Source: JBGQOG01 sp052113705 (lineage in GTDB: Bacteria; Pseudomonadota; Alphaproteobacteria; Rhodobacterales; Rhodobacteraceae). Taken from it: a stretch of 33,186 bases of DNA. The DNA lies in assembly GCF_052113705.1 (NCBI RefSeq), contig NZ_JBGQOG010000033.1, positions 1 to 33,186 of the forward strand. The letters run 5' to 3'. The notes beneath the pieces were generated by a model that had not been told where the DNA came from, did no database searches, and worked only from the letters and a program-made list of their open reading frames with translations. How positions within the stretch are numbered: the first letter of the stretch is position 1; each line of letters starts with the position of its first letter. Shown one piece after another: positions 7,148 to 15,388 of this stretch. A program made the position numbers and the translations under genes.

Positions 7148-8305
7148 ATGCAGACCATCACGACGACCGAGGCGCTGGCGCGCTTTTGCGAAGCGGCCAA
7201 GGCCGGTCCCTATGTCACCCTTGATACCGAGTTTTTGCGCGAGCGGACCTATTGGTCCAAGCTCTGCCTGATCCAGATGGCGCTGCCCGGTCACAAGGGC
7301 GAGGCGGTGCTGGTGGATCCGCTGGTCGAGGGGCTGTCGCTGGAACCGCTCTATGATCTTTTCCGCCATGAGGCGACGGTGAAGGTGTTTCACGCCGCCC
7401 GGCAGGACCTTGAGATCTTCTTCGTCGAGGCGGGGGTCTTCCCCAAGCCGCTGTTTGACACCCAGATCGCCGCGATGGTCTGCGGCTTTGGCGAGCAGGT
7501 GGGCTATGAGACGCTGGTGAAAAAGATCGCCCGCGAGAGCCTCGACAAAACCTCGCGCTTCACCGATTGGTCGCGCCGCCCGCTGACCGAGGCGCAAAGC
7601 ACCTATGCTCTGGCCGATGTCACCCATCTGCGGGTGATCTATGAGCATCTGGCGCGTGACCTCAAGAAATCCGGGCGTGAGGCCTGGGTGGAGGAGGAAG
7701 TGGCGATCCTGCTGAACCCCGAGACCTATATCACCCGCCCGGAAGAGGCCTGGATGAAGGTCAAGACCCGCACCACCTCGGGGCGTTTTCTCGCCGTGGT
7801 GCGCGAGCTGGCGCGGTTCCGCGAGGGCTATGCGCAGGCGCGCAACATCCCGCGCTCGCGCGTGTGCAAGGATGATGCGCTGCTGGAGCTGGCCTCGACC
7901 AAGCCGACGACGCTGGAAGAGCTGGGCAAATCCCGCCTGCTTCTGCGTGAAGCGCGGCGCGGCGAGATTGCCGAGGGCATCTTGCAGGCGGTGAAGGAAG
8001 GCCTGGCGGCCAAGCCCGAGGATTTCCCCAAGGTCGATGAGAGCCGCGAGCAGTTGCAGGTGAACACGGCACTGGCCGATCTGTTGCGCGTGCTGCTGAA
8101 GGCGAAATCGGAAGAGGCGGGTGTCGCGCCGAAGCTGATCGCCTCCTCGGGCGAGCTCGACGAGATTGCCGCCGGGAAATACCACGGCGCGGCGATGCAG
8201 GGCTGGCGCGGCGAAGTGTTTGGCGCCGATGCGATGCGTCTGGTGCGCGGCGAGATCGCCCTGTCGGCCATTGGCGGCGCGGTGAAGGTTGTGCCGGTCG
8301 GCTGA
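7148..8305 (+). CDS. rnd: Ribonuclease D
   Basis: A 3'-5' exoribonuclease that trims tRNA precursors and other RNAs. The DEDDy active site is visible: Asp26 and Glu28 in TLDTEFLRE, Asp87 in AARQDLEIFF, and Tyr153 with Asp157 in YALADVTHL. An HRDC domain follows at about 205-290 (around RFLAVVRELARFREGYAQ), and the C-terminal tail is alpha-helical. Length is 385, normal for this enzyme. A longer open frame starts at 6713, but it covers the divergent Hint gene. ATG 7148 gives the N-terminus typical of the family (MQTITTTEAL); ATG 7076 is an in-frame alternative. A strong terminator follows at 8332. Confidence 0.94.
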   Translation: MQTITTTEALARFCEAAKAGPYVTLDTEFLRERTYWSKLCLIQMALPGHKGEAVLVDPLVEGLSLEPLYDLFRHEATVKVFHAARQDLEIFFVEAGVFPKPLFDTQIAAMVCGFGEQVGYETLVKKIARESLDKTSRFTDWSRRPLTEAQSTYALADVTHLRVIYEHLARDLKKSGREAWVEEEVAILLNPETYITRPEEAWMKVKTRTTSGRFLAVVRELARFREGYAQARNIPRSRVCKDDALLELASTKPTTLEELGKSRLLLREARRGEIAEGILQAVKEGLAAKPEDFPKVDESREQLQVNTALADLLRVLLKAKSEEAGVAPKLIASSGELDEIAAGKYHGAAMQGWRGEVFGADAMRLVRGEIALSAIGGAVKVVPVG

Positions 8306-8331
8306 GGCGGGCAGCTTTAGATTGCGAAGAT

Positions 8332-8359
8332 AAACGGCGCCCTTGATGGGGCGCCGTTT
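8332..8359 (+). terminator. Intrinsic terminator after rnd
   Basis: An 11-bp perfect stem (AAACGGCGCCC with GGGCGCCGTTT) and a 6-base loop. A and T runs form the foot of the stem on both sides, so it may work in both directions. Confidence 0.8.
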
Positions 8360-8709
8360 GCGTTGGGGAGTTGCGTCACGCCGATAGAGTGCCTGCATTT
8401 TCTAGAATGCCTGCATCTTCGGGTTCCGGGAAATCGCCGGGATAAGGGTGCATATCGCCACGCTCACCCGCCGGTTCGGAGGCAATGATCCGTTCGGCCA
8501 GGGGCAGGTTCAGCCTTTGGGGCGGCAGCGTCAGCACAGCGGCCTCAGCGCCTTTGCTGCGCGGCCCGATTCCGGCGTTCGCCGCGCGTGACGCCTTGTT
8601 GCGTCTGCCATGATCTGCCGTCGATTGCCGGGGGGGTAAATGTACCGGTAATCTCGCTCTATTCCGCGATGGCAGCGTCGCAAAACCATTTCAGCATCAA
8701 GGGGCCATC
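8360..8709. other. Intergenic region after rnd
   Basis: No complete gene is supported. On the minus strand a frame runs from about 8690 to a TGA at 8378-8376. Its last 60 codons read like protein (LTLPPQRLNLPLAERIIAS, then an acidic tail), but there is no ATG or ribosome site at its head, so it may be a gene relic. CTGCATTTTCTAGAATGCC and the following CTGCATCTTC form a small direct repeat near 8393-8418. Confidence 0.35.
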
Positions 8710-9309
8710 ATGCCTGTTCTCAAGGTCGCCCGTGCGACGATCCTCAAATGCAAACCGACAGAGCCGGTGAGCTATCAGATTTGCGATTGCTTTGAGGATT
8801 ACTTTCCGCAGCCGATTGAGCAGCATCTGCGGACGCTCAACACCCGCCAACCCGTCTTGGGGCTGCAGGCGCAGATCGCGCGGGGTGAGGTGACGCGGGG
8901 GCAGTTGCTTCTCTACACCACCGTGTGTTTCACCGGTCAGATCATGAACGGCGGGCTTGAGGGATTCTTGGATAATTGCCCCGGCTTGATTGCCGATGCG
9001 GCTCTGGTCCTGCGGGAGCACGGGGCCCCGGCATTTTCAGCGGCCTTTGACCGGGTTGCCGCCCCCTATTTGCGGGTTCTTGACGCCCACCGCGCGGCGA
9101 TGCCGGAGGGGGCAGCCGAGGTGCCGGATAGCTTTTGGCAGGAGATCGAGGCAGCCTATGATCAGCTAGACCTCGCGGCGGCGGAGGAAATCGACGCCAT
9201 CGCCTATGCGCCTGATCGCGACGCGGATGCCAAAAACTGGTTTCACGCGCTTGAAGCCCGCGTGCTGCGCTATGTGCTGGACCATCCGGCCGAATTCCAA
9301 GAGGCATGA
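8710..9309 (+). CDS. DMP19/DUF4375-family protein
   Basis: A 199-residue soluble protein. The stretch FTGQIMNGGLEGFLDN near 76-91 is the hallmark of the DUF4375 family (N-G-G-x-x-x-F-x-x-N), which includes the Neisseria DNA-mimic protein DMP19. The C-terminal half is rich in Asp and Glu (for example AAAEEIDAIAYAPDRDADA), which would suit a nucleic-acid mimic. Most family members have no known role, so mimicry here is only a possibility. ATG 8710 follows AAGGGG by six bases. It is a single-gene unit between rnd and the lipoprotein gene. Confidence 0.65.
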   Translation: MPVLKVARATILKCKPTEPVSYQICDCFEDYFPQPIEQHLRTLNTRQPVLGLQAQIARGEVTRGQLLLYTTVCFTGQIMNGGLEGFLDNCPGLIADAALVLREHGAPAFSAAFDRVAAPYLRVLDAHRAAMPEGAAEVPDSFWQEIEAAYDQLDLAAAEEIDAIAYAPDRDADAKNWFHALEARVLRYVLDHPAEFQEA

Positions 9310-9451
9310 AGGCCATCGGCGGCTGCCGGGCCCAGAGCAACGCATCTGAAAATAACAGCGCTCTGCCGCGCCGTTGCCTACCGCCCGACGGCTTTCCCCG
9401 TCATGCAAAGGAGGGGTCGGTCGCCGCCGCCCCCCTTGGCGCCCCACCGCC

Positions 9452-9943
9452 TCAGCGGCTGACGGAGCGGGCATTCCCGGTGCCGGTGACGGTGATCTTG
9501 CGGACATCATCGCCGAGTTTGAATTTGGAAATGAACAGTCCCACCGTGATCTCGCGCGATTGCGGCGTCGAGACGCGGGTGGCGACGGCGGTGCCCGGCA
9601 GAGGCTCGGACAGCAGGAACCTGTAGTTCAGCGCGCCATCCACCGGTGTCTCGTCATTATCCGCCACCAGTTCGGCATCCCACCAGCCCTGAGTCGGCGG
9701 TAGGCCCTTGGCGACCAGCATCACCCCGCCCTGCACCTGCTTGATTTCCAGCGCGGTGACCGTGGCCACCGGCACGCGGTAATCCTCGATCGCCTTGGCA
9801 TAGCCGCCTTCGGGCGCCAGCGTGCTTGCCACCGGGCGTGACTGGCCGAACCAGTTGAACGGGTTCAGACGGCTCTCGCGGACACGGCCACAGCCGGTCA
9901 GCACCAGCGACAGGACGACAAGGGCGATAAGGGGCGATTTCAT
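9452..9943 (-). CDS. Putative lipoprotein
   Basis: A 163-residue protein with a lipoprotein signal: MKSPLIALVVLSLVLTGCG, lipobox Leu-Thr-Gly-Cys with Cys18. It should be anchored in the inner or outer membrane facing the periplasm. The mature part has an NPFNWFG segment and a beta-rich body with VEDYRVP-like and TVTGTGNARS patterns, but I do not recognise a named family. ATG 9943 is chosen because GGAGG lies five bases upstream and the signal starts there; the longer frame from 10033 adds 30 residues of no value. It is divergent from sufE. Confidence 0.7.
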   Translation of the reverse strand: MKSPLIALVVLSLVLTGCGRVRESRLNPFNWFGQSRPVASTLAPEGGYAKAIEDYRVPVATVTALEIKQVQGGVMLVAKGLPPTQGWWDAELVADNDETPVDGALNYRFLLSEPLPGTAVATRVSTPQSREITVGLFISKFKLGDDVRKITVTGTGNARSVSR

Positions 9944-10107
9944 GCGGCCTCCGGCAGGTGAGCGGGACGTCAGCAAGGCCCCCGCCCGATGGGTAGCCGA
10001 AACCGGGGGTCTTGAAAAGGCTCTCGCGTGCATTCCCGCAGGCTTTGCGGTGCTGGACCTTGGCGCGGTGCGGGGCTAGGTCTGGGGAACTGAACAAGGA
10101 GACAGCC

Positions 10108-10536
10108 ATGGCCACCGCCGCCTTCGAAGACCTCGCCGATACGTTTGAATTCCTCGAGGACTGGGAGGAGCGCTACCGCCATGTGATCGAGCTGGGCAAA
10201 GCCATGCCGCCGCTGGATGAGGCGTTCCGGGTGCCTGCCACCAAGGTCGAGGGCTGCGCCAGTCAGGTCTGGCTCTTGCCGCGCATCGAGGGCACGGGGC
10301 CGGGGGCGATCTATGACTTTCAGGGCGAAAGCGATGCGATGATCGTGCGCGGGCTGATTGCCGTGCTGCATGCGCTCTATGCCGGGCTGACGGTGGCCGA
10401 GGTGGGTCGCGTTGACGCGGTGGCCGAGCTGGGACGGCTGGGGCTGAACGATCACCTCTCGGCGCAACGCTCGAACGGGCTGCGCGCGATGGTCGAGCGG
10501 GTGCGGGCGCAGGCCGCGCAGGCGGTGGCGGGCTGA
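10108..10536 (+). CDS. sufE: SufE cysteine desulfuration protein
   Basis: Accepts sulfane sulfur from the cysteine desulfurase SufS and passes it to the SufBCD scaffold for Fe-S cluster assembly. The acceptor Cys50 lies in the family motif KVEGCASQVWL, equivalent to Cys51 of E. coli SufE. Length (142) is normal. ATG 10108 follows AAGGAGA by six bases; the frame open from 10012 adds a tail without a ribosome site. It stands apart from any suf operon, as is common in Rhodobacterales, and ends before a strong two-way terminator. Confidence 0.92.
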   Translation: MATAAFEDLADTFEFLEDWEERYRHVIELGKAMPPLDEAFRVPATKVEGCASQVWLLPRIEGTGPGAIYDFQGESDAMIVRGLIAVLHALYAGLTVAEVGRVDAVAELGRLGLNDHLSAQRSNGLRAMVERVRAQAAQAVAG

Positions 10537-10665
10537 GCGCGGCCCTGCCTGGGGGGCGGGGTGACGGTGCCGCCGCAGCGGCGCGGCAATGCCGGGACGG
10601 GCAGGGCACGCGCCATCCGCCCCCTGAGGCCACGGCCTTTGAAATGCCGGACTCATGAATAAAAA

Positions 10666-10693
10666 GGGGGGCGCATCCGCAGATGCGCCCCCC
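10666..10693. terminator. Bidirectional terminator between sufE and the RidA-family gene
   Basis: An 11-bp perfect stem (GGGGGGCGCAT with ATGCGCCCCCC) and a 6-base loop. AAAAA precedes it and ATTTCTTT follows, so it serves both convergent genes. Confidence 0.88.
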
Positions 10694-10710
10694 ATTTCTT
10701 TCGCCGGGCC

Positions 10711-11061
10711 TCAGGCCTGGGCGGCGGTCACGATGATTTCGACTTTGTAGTCGGGCGTGGCCAGTTTCGCTTCGCCGGTGGCGCGGGCCGGGCAGTTGCC
10801 TGCCGGGACCCAGGCGTCCCAAACCGCGTTCATCTCGGCGAAATCGCCGATGTCGGCCAGCCAGATCTGTGCCGACAGGATGCGGGTCTTGTCCGAGCCG
10901 GCCTCGGCGAGCAGCGCGTCAATGCTGGCCAGAATCGTCTTGGTCTGGTCGGTCACGCTCTGACCGGGTTCCCCGACCTGGCCTGCCAGCCAGATCATGC
11001 CGTTGAAGACCACGGCTTCGCTCATCCGCGCGCCACATTTGATGCGTTTGATCTCGGTCAT
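10711..11061 (-). CDS. RidA/YjgF-family protein
   Basis: A 116-residue cytoplasmic protein of the Rid superfamily. RidA itself hydrolyses reactive enamine/imine intermediates of pyridoxal-phosphate enzymes. Family features include GARMSEAVVFNG, the LAGQVG strand, a middle TKTILASIDALLAEAGSD helix, and Pro-Ala-Arg-Ala-Thr with the key Arg near 94. It resembles the subgroup often annotated YoaB-like more than canonical RidA, so its exact substrate is open. ATG 11061 gives the usual N-terminus and has a GGAAGG at good distance; ATG 11067 is also possible. The frame starting at 11157 is only an extension. Confidence 0.85.
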   Translation of the reverse strand: MTEIKRIKCGARMSEAVVFNGMIWLAGQVGEPGQSVTDQTKTILASIDALLAEAGSDKTRILSAQIWLADIGDFAEMNAVWDAWVPAGNCPARATGEAKLATPDYKVEIIVTAAQA

Positions 11062-11067
11062 CGTCAT

Positions 11068-11466
11068 ATCCTTCCAGGTGAAATGCTGGCGGCATCTAAC
11101 GCAATCCGAACGGCAAGGGCCAGAGCGGGCGGCGATAATGCGGGCAGAAATCCGCAAGATATGCCCTTACGGGCCTGAACGGCGGGGGGAGCTGGCGTGG
11201 GCCAGGGAAAACAAACCCGCGTGGTCCGCGGGGGAGGCCAGAGCCCTGCCGGGCGTTCCATGGATACCTGCGCGCTCGTGAACCGCGCCGGATGTGCCGG
11301 AAGCTGGTTTTCGCTCACCGCGCCAGCCATGGCTGCACGGCCCCGTGGCGCGCAGACGTTTGCCTCTCCCTCACTCTGCCTCTGCGTCCCGCCCGGCTGA
11401 CGGGACGTTCCCGACGGGCGTGAGAGAGTGGCGGATGTTGCACCACTCCATCCGGTCCGGCCCCGG
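11068..11466. other. Gene-free gap between LysR and RidA-family genes
   Basis: No gene is supported in these 400 bases. A 7-bp stem (CGTCCCG at 11385-11391 with CGGGACG at 11401-11407) lies about 60 bp past the LysR stop; without a T-run it is a weak terminator candidate. The promoter of the RidA-family gene should lie in the part nearest 11068, but I cannot pick convincing boxes. Confidence 0.4.
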
Positions 11467-12375
11467 TCAGCCGACCAGATTTTTGATGAAATGGAGGGCG
11501 TGCTCGGGCAGATCGTGCGATTTTCGGGTGATGACCTCGTAAGGATCGCTCTTCCATTGCAGCTGCATCGGCAGCGTGCAGGCCGCGCCGAACCTGACGA
11601 AGAAGGCGGCGACATCGCTTGAGAGCAGCGCCACCATGTTCGGATCCCCCTGAATGAGGGACATTGTCGCAAGCGCCGAACGGGTTTCCAGCAGCGCCAA
11701 CGGAAATGCCAGGCCCGCGCGGCGATATTCCTGCTCCAGCGACAGCCGCATCGGCATCCCGGCCTCATAGACAATCCAGCGCGACTCCGCGAGATCCTCC
11801 AGCCGGATCCGCTCCCGCCCGACCAAGGGATGCGCCGGATTGGCGACCACGGCGAGGCGCTCATCGTGAAAAGCGGTGACATGATAGAGCTGCGGCGTCG
11901 CGCTGACAGAACTGCGCCCGATCACCAGATCGAGGAGGCCGCGGTCAAGTTGGCGCAGAAGCTCGGCACTGCTGTCCTCGATGATCTCGAACGAGGTTTG
12001 CGGGTAGCGCTTCAGGTGCTGCTGGATGACCTCATTGAGAATGGGCACCGCACCCATGATCGTGCCAATGCGCAATCTGCTCCAATTGCCGGCTGTGATG
12101 CCGTCCAGCTCCAGCTCCAGTTTGCCCAGTTGCGCCAGCATTGTCTTTGCATTGCGGATCACACAATCGCCCGCCGCGGTGGGGGTCAATCCGCGATTGG
12201 TCCGGTGAAACAGCTTCTTGCCCGTCAGCTCTTCCGCCTCCTGCAGCGCCTTTGTCGCGCGGGGCTGGCTCATCGCGATCAGTTCGGAGGCGCGTTTGAG
12301 CGAGCCGCTGTCATCAATGGCAGAGATCAGCAGCATGTGGCGGAGCGACAGTCTGACAAGGGGGCGGCGGCTCAT
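11467..12375 (-). CDS. LysR-type transcriptional regulator of the catabolic operon
   Basis: A 302-residue LysR-type regulator. The winged helix-turn-helix spans about 10-65 (ISAIDDSGSLKRASEL, MSQPRATKALQEAEE, LFHRTNRGLTPTAAG). The effector-binding domain follows from about 95. It resembles the GbpR-like subgroup, known from sugar and aromatic catabolic loci. It is divergent from the alcohol dehydrogenase gene, with 157 bp between the two starts, the classic arrangement in which the regulator controls both promoters. The ligand is unknown; an intermediate of the downstream pathway is most likely. Confidence 0.88.
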   Translation of the reverse strand: MSRRPLVRLSLRHMLLISAIDDSGSLKRASELIAMSQPRATKALQEAEELTGKKLFHRTNRGLTPTAAGDCVIRNAKTMLAQLGKLELELDGITAGNWSRLRIGTIMGAVPILNEVIQQHLKRYPQTSFEIIEDSSAELLRQLDRGLLDLVIGRSSVSATPQLYHVTAFHDERLAVVANPAHPLVGRERIRLEDLAESRWIVYEAGMPMRLSLEQEYRRAGLAFPLALLETRSALATMSLIQGDPNMVALLSSDVAAFFVRFGAACTLPMQLQWKSDPYEVITRKSHDLPEHALHFIKNLVG

Positions 12376-12385
12376 CTAGTGGTTT

Positions 12386-12517
12386 CCATTTTGCTATACC
12401 CGTATCGGAAGATCGCGGATTTACGGACAATACTAGCCCCGTATTATGCTGAAACGATCATAATTATGGCGTTTCGCATATCGATACGGCGCAATCAGAA
12501 TGCCATTTTGCGATACC
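12386..12517. promoter_or_regulatory. Candidate LysR operator region with repeated CGATAC motif
   Basis: CCATTTTGCTATACC (12386-12400) and CCATTTTGCGATACC (12503-12517) are a 15-bp direct repeat with one mismatch, 117 bp apart, about 11 helical turns. The motif CGATAC also occurs at 12483-12488 and, inverted as GTATCG, at 12402-12407. The left copy forms an imperfect palindrome, CTATAC-CC-GTATCG. Repeated sites between divergent genes fit LysR binding; the regulator is inferred. Confidence 0.5.
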
Positions 12518-12532
12518 AAGGGAAAGATATTC

Positions 12533-13669
12533 ATGGGGCTCATCAACTACGTGACTCGCATCCAGTTTGGGTTTGGCGAGATTGCGACATTGGCGTCGGA
12601 ACTGGCGTTGGCGGGAATCGCGCGGCCGATGGTTGTGACCGACAAGGGGGTGCGCCAGCTGGGGCTGATCGAAAAGATCGAAACCATCCTCGGCGCCGCG
12701 CCTGCCGCGGTCTATGATGAAACCCCCGGCAACCCGAACGAGGCCGCCGTCCATGCCGCGACCGAGGTCTTCACCCGTTCGGGCGCGGATGGGATCATCG
12801 CGGTCGGGGGCGGTTCTGCGCTCGATCTGGCCAAGGCGGTTGCGATCCTCGCCGCGCATGGCGGCGCGCTGAAAACCTATGCGGCGATCGAGGGCGGCGT
12901 CGAGAAGATCACCGCCAAAACCCTGCCGATCATTGCCATTCCGACAACCGCGGGCACCGGCAGCGAAGTGGGTCGCGGCGCGATCATCATTCTTGCGGAT
13001 GGGCGCAAAGTCGGGCTGCTGTCGCCCCATCTGGTGCCGAAAGCGGCGATTGTGGACCCGGATCTGACCCTGACCCTGCCGCCGATGCTGACGGCGGCGA
13101 CGGGGATGGATGCGATTTCGCATTGCATCGAGACCTATCTCGCCCCCTCTTTCAACCCGCCTGCCGAGGGCATTGCGCTCGAAGGGCTGCGGCGCGGCTG
13201 GGCGCATATCGAGGCGGCGACGCAGGAACCGGGCAACAAGGATGCACGGGCCAATATGGCGATGGCGGCGACGATGGGCGCGCTGGCGTTCCAGAAGGGG
13301 CTGGGCTGCGTCCACAGCCTCAGCCACGCGCTCGGCGGGATCAATCCGCGGCTGCATCACGGCACGCTCAACGCGATTTTCATGCCTGCGGTGATTGATT
13401 TCAACCGCGCCGCGTCAACCGCGATCCAGGAGGATAAATACGCGCATATGGCGCGCGCCATGGGGCTTGGCTCGGGCGATGAAATCGGGTTGGCCATCCG
13501 GGCGCGCACACAGGCGATCGGCCTGCCGACGCGGCTCTCCGAGCTTGGGGTGAGCGAGGGTCTGTTCGAGCGGATCATCACCGGCGCATTGGCGGACCAC
13601 AGCCACAAGACCAACCCGATTGAGGCCAGCGCACAGGATTACCACCGGATGCTGACGGCCTCACTCTGA
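12533..13669 (+). CDS. Iron-containing (group III) alcohol dehydrogenase
   Basis: A NAD(P)-dependent alcohol dehydrogenase of the FucO/1,3-propanediol/4-hydroxybutyrate dehydrogenase family, 378 residues. The nucleotide site GGGSALDLAK is at 92-101 and the TTAGTGSE block at 138-145. The metal ligands are predicted as Asp193 and His197 (TGMDAISHCIE), His261 (VHSLSHALGG), and His275 or His276 (RLHHGTLN); the last loop is one residue longer than in FucO. Substrate cannot be read from sequence; a short diol or hydroxyalcohol is plausible. ATG 12533 follows AAGGGAAAG by about eight bases. It is the first gene of the operon, followed by a hairpin and the aldehyde dehydrogenase. Confidence 0.85.
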   Translation: MGLINYVTRIQFGFGEIATLASELALAGIARPMVVTDKGVRQLGLIEKIETILGAAPAAVYDETPGNPNEAAVHAATEVFTRSGADGIIAVGGGSALDLAKAVAILAAHGGALKTYAAIEGGVEKITAKTLPIIAIPTTAGTGSEVGRGAIIILADGRKVGLLSPHLVPKAAIVDPDLTLTLPPMLTAATGMDAISHCIETYLAPSFNPPAEGIALEGLRRGWAHIEAATQEPGNKDARANMAMAATMGALAFQKGLGCVHSLSHALGGINPRLHHGTLNAIFMPAVIDFNRAASTAIQEDKYAHMARAMGLGSGDEIGLAIRARTQAIGLPTRLSELGVSEGLFERIITGALADHSHKTNPIEASAQDYHRMLTASL

Positions 13670-13680
13670 CACGTTGAGAG

Positions 13681-13708
13681 GGCCGCGCACGCCCCGCGCG
13701 TCGCGGCC
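13681..13708 (+). terminator. Hairpin between the alcohol and aldehyde dehydrogenase genes
   Basis: GGCCGCG and CGCGGCC form a 7-bp stem with a 14-base GC-rich loop, followed by TTCTTCTTT. It lies in a 131-bp gap inside the cluster, so it may attenuate rather than end transcription. Confidence 0.55.
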
Positions 13709-13800
13709 TTCTTCTTTCCGCATTTGCACGTTCTTGATGCCGCCCCCGCTCGGGCGGTGCGGGAAGCCTGCGCCGCGCCATATCGCAAGGGAGCCATCTG

Positions 13801-15324
13801 ATGACCGATCTCAAAGACCATTCCTTCCACGGCAAGCACCTGATTGCCGGTTCCTGGGTTGCCTGCGCGGCGACGTTCCAGAGCGAACCGGCGCACGGTC
13901 CCCGTCGGACCTTCAGCTCGGGAACGGTCGAACTGATCGATCAGGCGGCCGAGGCGGCCGAGGAAGCGTTCTGGAGCTATGGCTATGCCACCCGCGCCGA
14001 GCGGGCGGATTTTCTGGAGGCCATCGCTGAAGAGATCGAGGCGCGGGCCGAGATCATCACGCTGATCGGCACGCAGGAAACCGGCCTGCCGGTGGCGCGG
14101 CTGCAGGGCGAGCGCGGGCGCACGGTCGGCCAGCTGCGGCTCTTCGCGGCGCATATCCGCAAGGGCGATTATCTGGACCGCCGCCATGATGCGGCCCAAC
14201 CCGAGCGCGCGGCGGGCCCGCGCCCCGACATCCGGCTGATGGAGCGTCCGGTGGGGCCGGTCGCGGTGTTCGGCGCCTCGAACTTCCCGTTGGCTTTCTC
14301 GACGGCGGGGGGCGATACCGCGGCGGCGCTGGCGGCGGGCTGTCCGGTGGTGGTGAAGGGCCATTCGGCGCATCCGGGAACCAGCGAGATCATCGCCGAG
14401 GCGATCCATGCCGCGATCCTGCGCAGCAAGATGCATCCCGGCGTGTTCAGCCTGATCCAGGGCGGCAACCGCGCGGTGGGCTCGGCGCTGGTGCAGCATC
14501 CGCTGATCAAGGCGGTGGGTTTCACCGGCAGCCTTGCGGGCGGCAGGGCGCTGTTTGACCTGTGCGCCCAACGCCCCGAGCCGATCCCCTTCTTTGGCGA
14601 GTTGGGCTCGGTGAACCCGATGTTCCTTTTGCCCGAGGCGATGGCGGCGCGCGGGGCCGAGCTGGGGCGGGGCTGGGCGGCCTCTTTGACGATGGGCGCG
14701 GGGCAGTTCTGCACCAATCCCGGCATTGCGGTCGTGCTCGACTCGCCCGCGGCTCAGGTGTTTATCGCAAGCGCTGCCGAGGGGCTGGCGCAGGTCGCGC
14801 CGCAGCCGATGCTCACGCCGGGAATCGCCGCGGCCTACCACGCGGGACAGGCGCGCTTTGCCCAAAGCGCGGCCCAGCCGGTCTTTACCAGCGCCTCCGA
14901 GGGCCGCAGCGTGACGCCCAATCTGTACGAAGTCACCGTCGATCAATTCCAGCAGGATCATGGCCTGCGCGAGGAGGTGTTTGGCCCGCTCGGGCTGGTC
15001 GTGCGCGCCCGTGATCTTGCGGATCTGCAGCGGCTTGCCAAAGGCTTTGACGGTCAGCTGACGATGACGCTGCACATGGACGCCGGCGATCTGGCGGCGG
15101 CGCAGAGCCTTGCGCCGATCCTTGAGCGCAAGGCCGGGCGGGTGCTGGTGAACGGCTTTCCGACGGGGGTCGAGGTGGTGGATGCGATGGTCCATGGCGG
15201 TCCCTATCCGGCGTCCACCAATTTTGGCGCAACCTCGGTGGGCACGCTGTCCATCCGCCGGTTCCTGCGCCCGGTCAGCTATCAGAATTTTCCGGCGGCG
15301 CTGCTGCCCGAGGACCTGCGCTGA
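13801..15324 (+). CDS. NADP-type aldehyde dehydrogenase (2-oxoglutarate semialdehyde dehydrogenase-like)
   Basis: Oxidises an aldehyde to a carboxylate; 507 residues. The family residues are visible: Asn161 in GASNFPLAFS, Lys186 in VVVKGHSAHPG, catalytic base Glu267 in FFGELGSVNP, and catalytic Cys304 in MGAGQFCTNPG. The PGAGQFC-like core and length place it with the NADP-dependent aldehyde/2-oxoglutarate semialdehyde dehydrogenases rather than betaine or succinate semialdehyde types. It follows the alcohol dehydrogenase after 131 bp, so it likely oxidises that enzyme's product. The ribosome site is AAGGGAG before ATG 13801. Substrate is inferred from context only. Confidence 0.88.
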   Translation: MTDLKDHSFHGKHLIAGSWVACAATFQSEPAHGPRRTFSSGTVELIDQAAEAAEEAFWSYGYATRAERADFLEAIAEEIEARAEIITLIGTQETGLPVARLQGERGRTVGQLRLFAAHIRKGDYLDRRHDAAQPERAAGPRPDIRLMERPVGPVAVFGASNFPLAFSTAGGDTAAALAAGCPVVVKGHSAHPGTSEIIAEAIHAAILRSKMHPGVFSLIQGGNRAVGSALVQHPLIKAVGFTGSLAGGRALFDLCAQRPEPIPFFGELGSVNPMFLLPEAMAARGAELGRGWAASLTMGAGQFCTNPGIAVVLDSPAAQVFIASAAEGLAQVAPQPMLTPGIAAAYHAGQARFAQSAAQPVFTSASEGRSVTPNLYEVTVDQFQQDHGLREEVFGPLGLVVRARDLADLQRLAKGFDGQLTMTLHMDAGDLAAAQSLAPILERKAGRVLVNGFPTGVEVVDAMVHGGPYPASTNFGATSVGTLSIRRFLRPVSYQNFPAALLPEDLR

Positions 15325-15334
15325 TCCGCAGGAG

Positions 15335-15370
15335 GAGACCCGCGGCCAAAGGCTGGTCTCGGGCGTTTTT
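15335..15370 (+). terminator. Terminator-like hairpin before the TRAP genes
   Basis: GAGACC (15335-15340) pairs with GGTCTC (15355-15360), and TTTTT follows at 15366-15370. It lies just 19 bp before the dctP start, so it may be a partial terminator or processing site. Confidence 0.5.
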
Positions 15371-15388
15371 AATGGGAGGACGACCACA

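Noticed and set aside
7070..8398. 442-codon open frame on the minus strand
   Set aside because: Antisense to rnd, and it runs through the rnd terminator.
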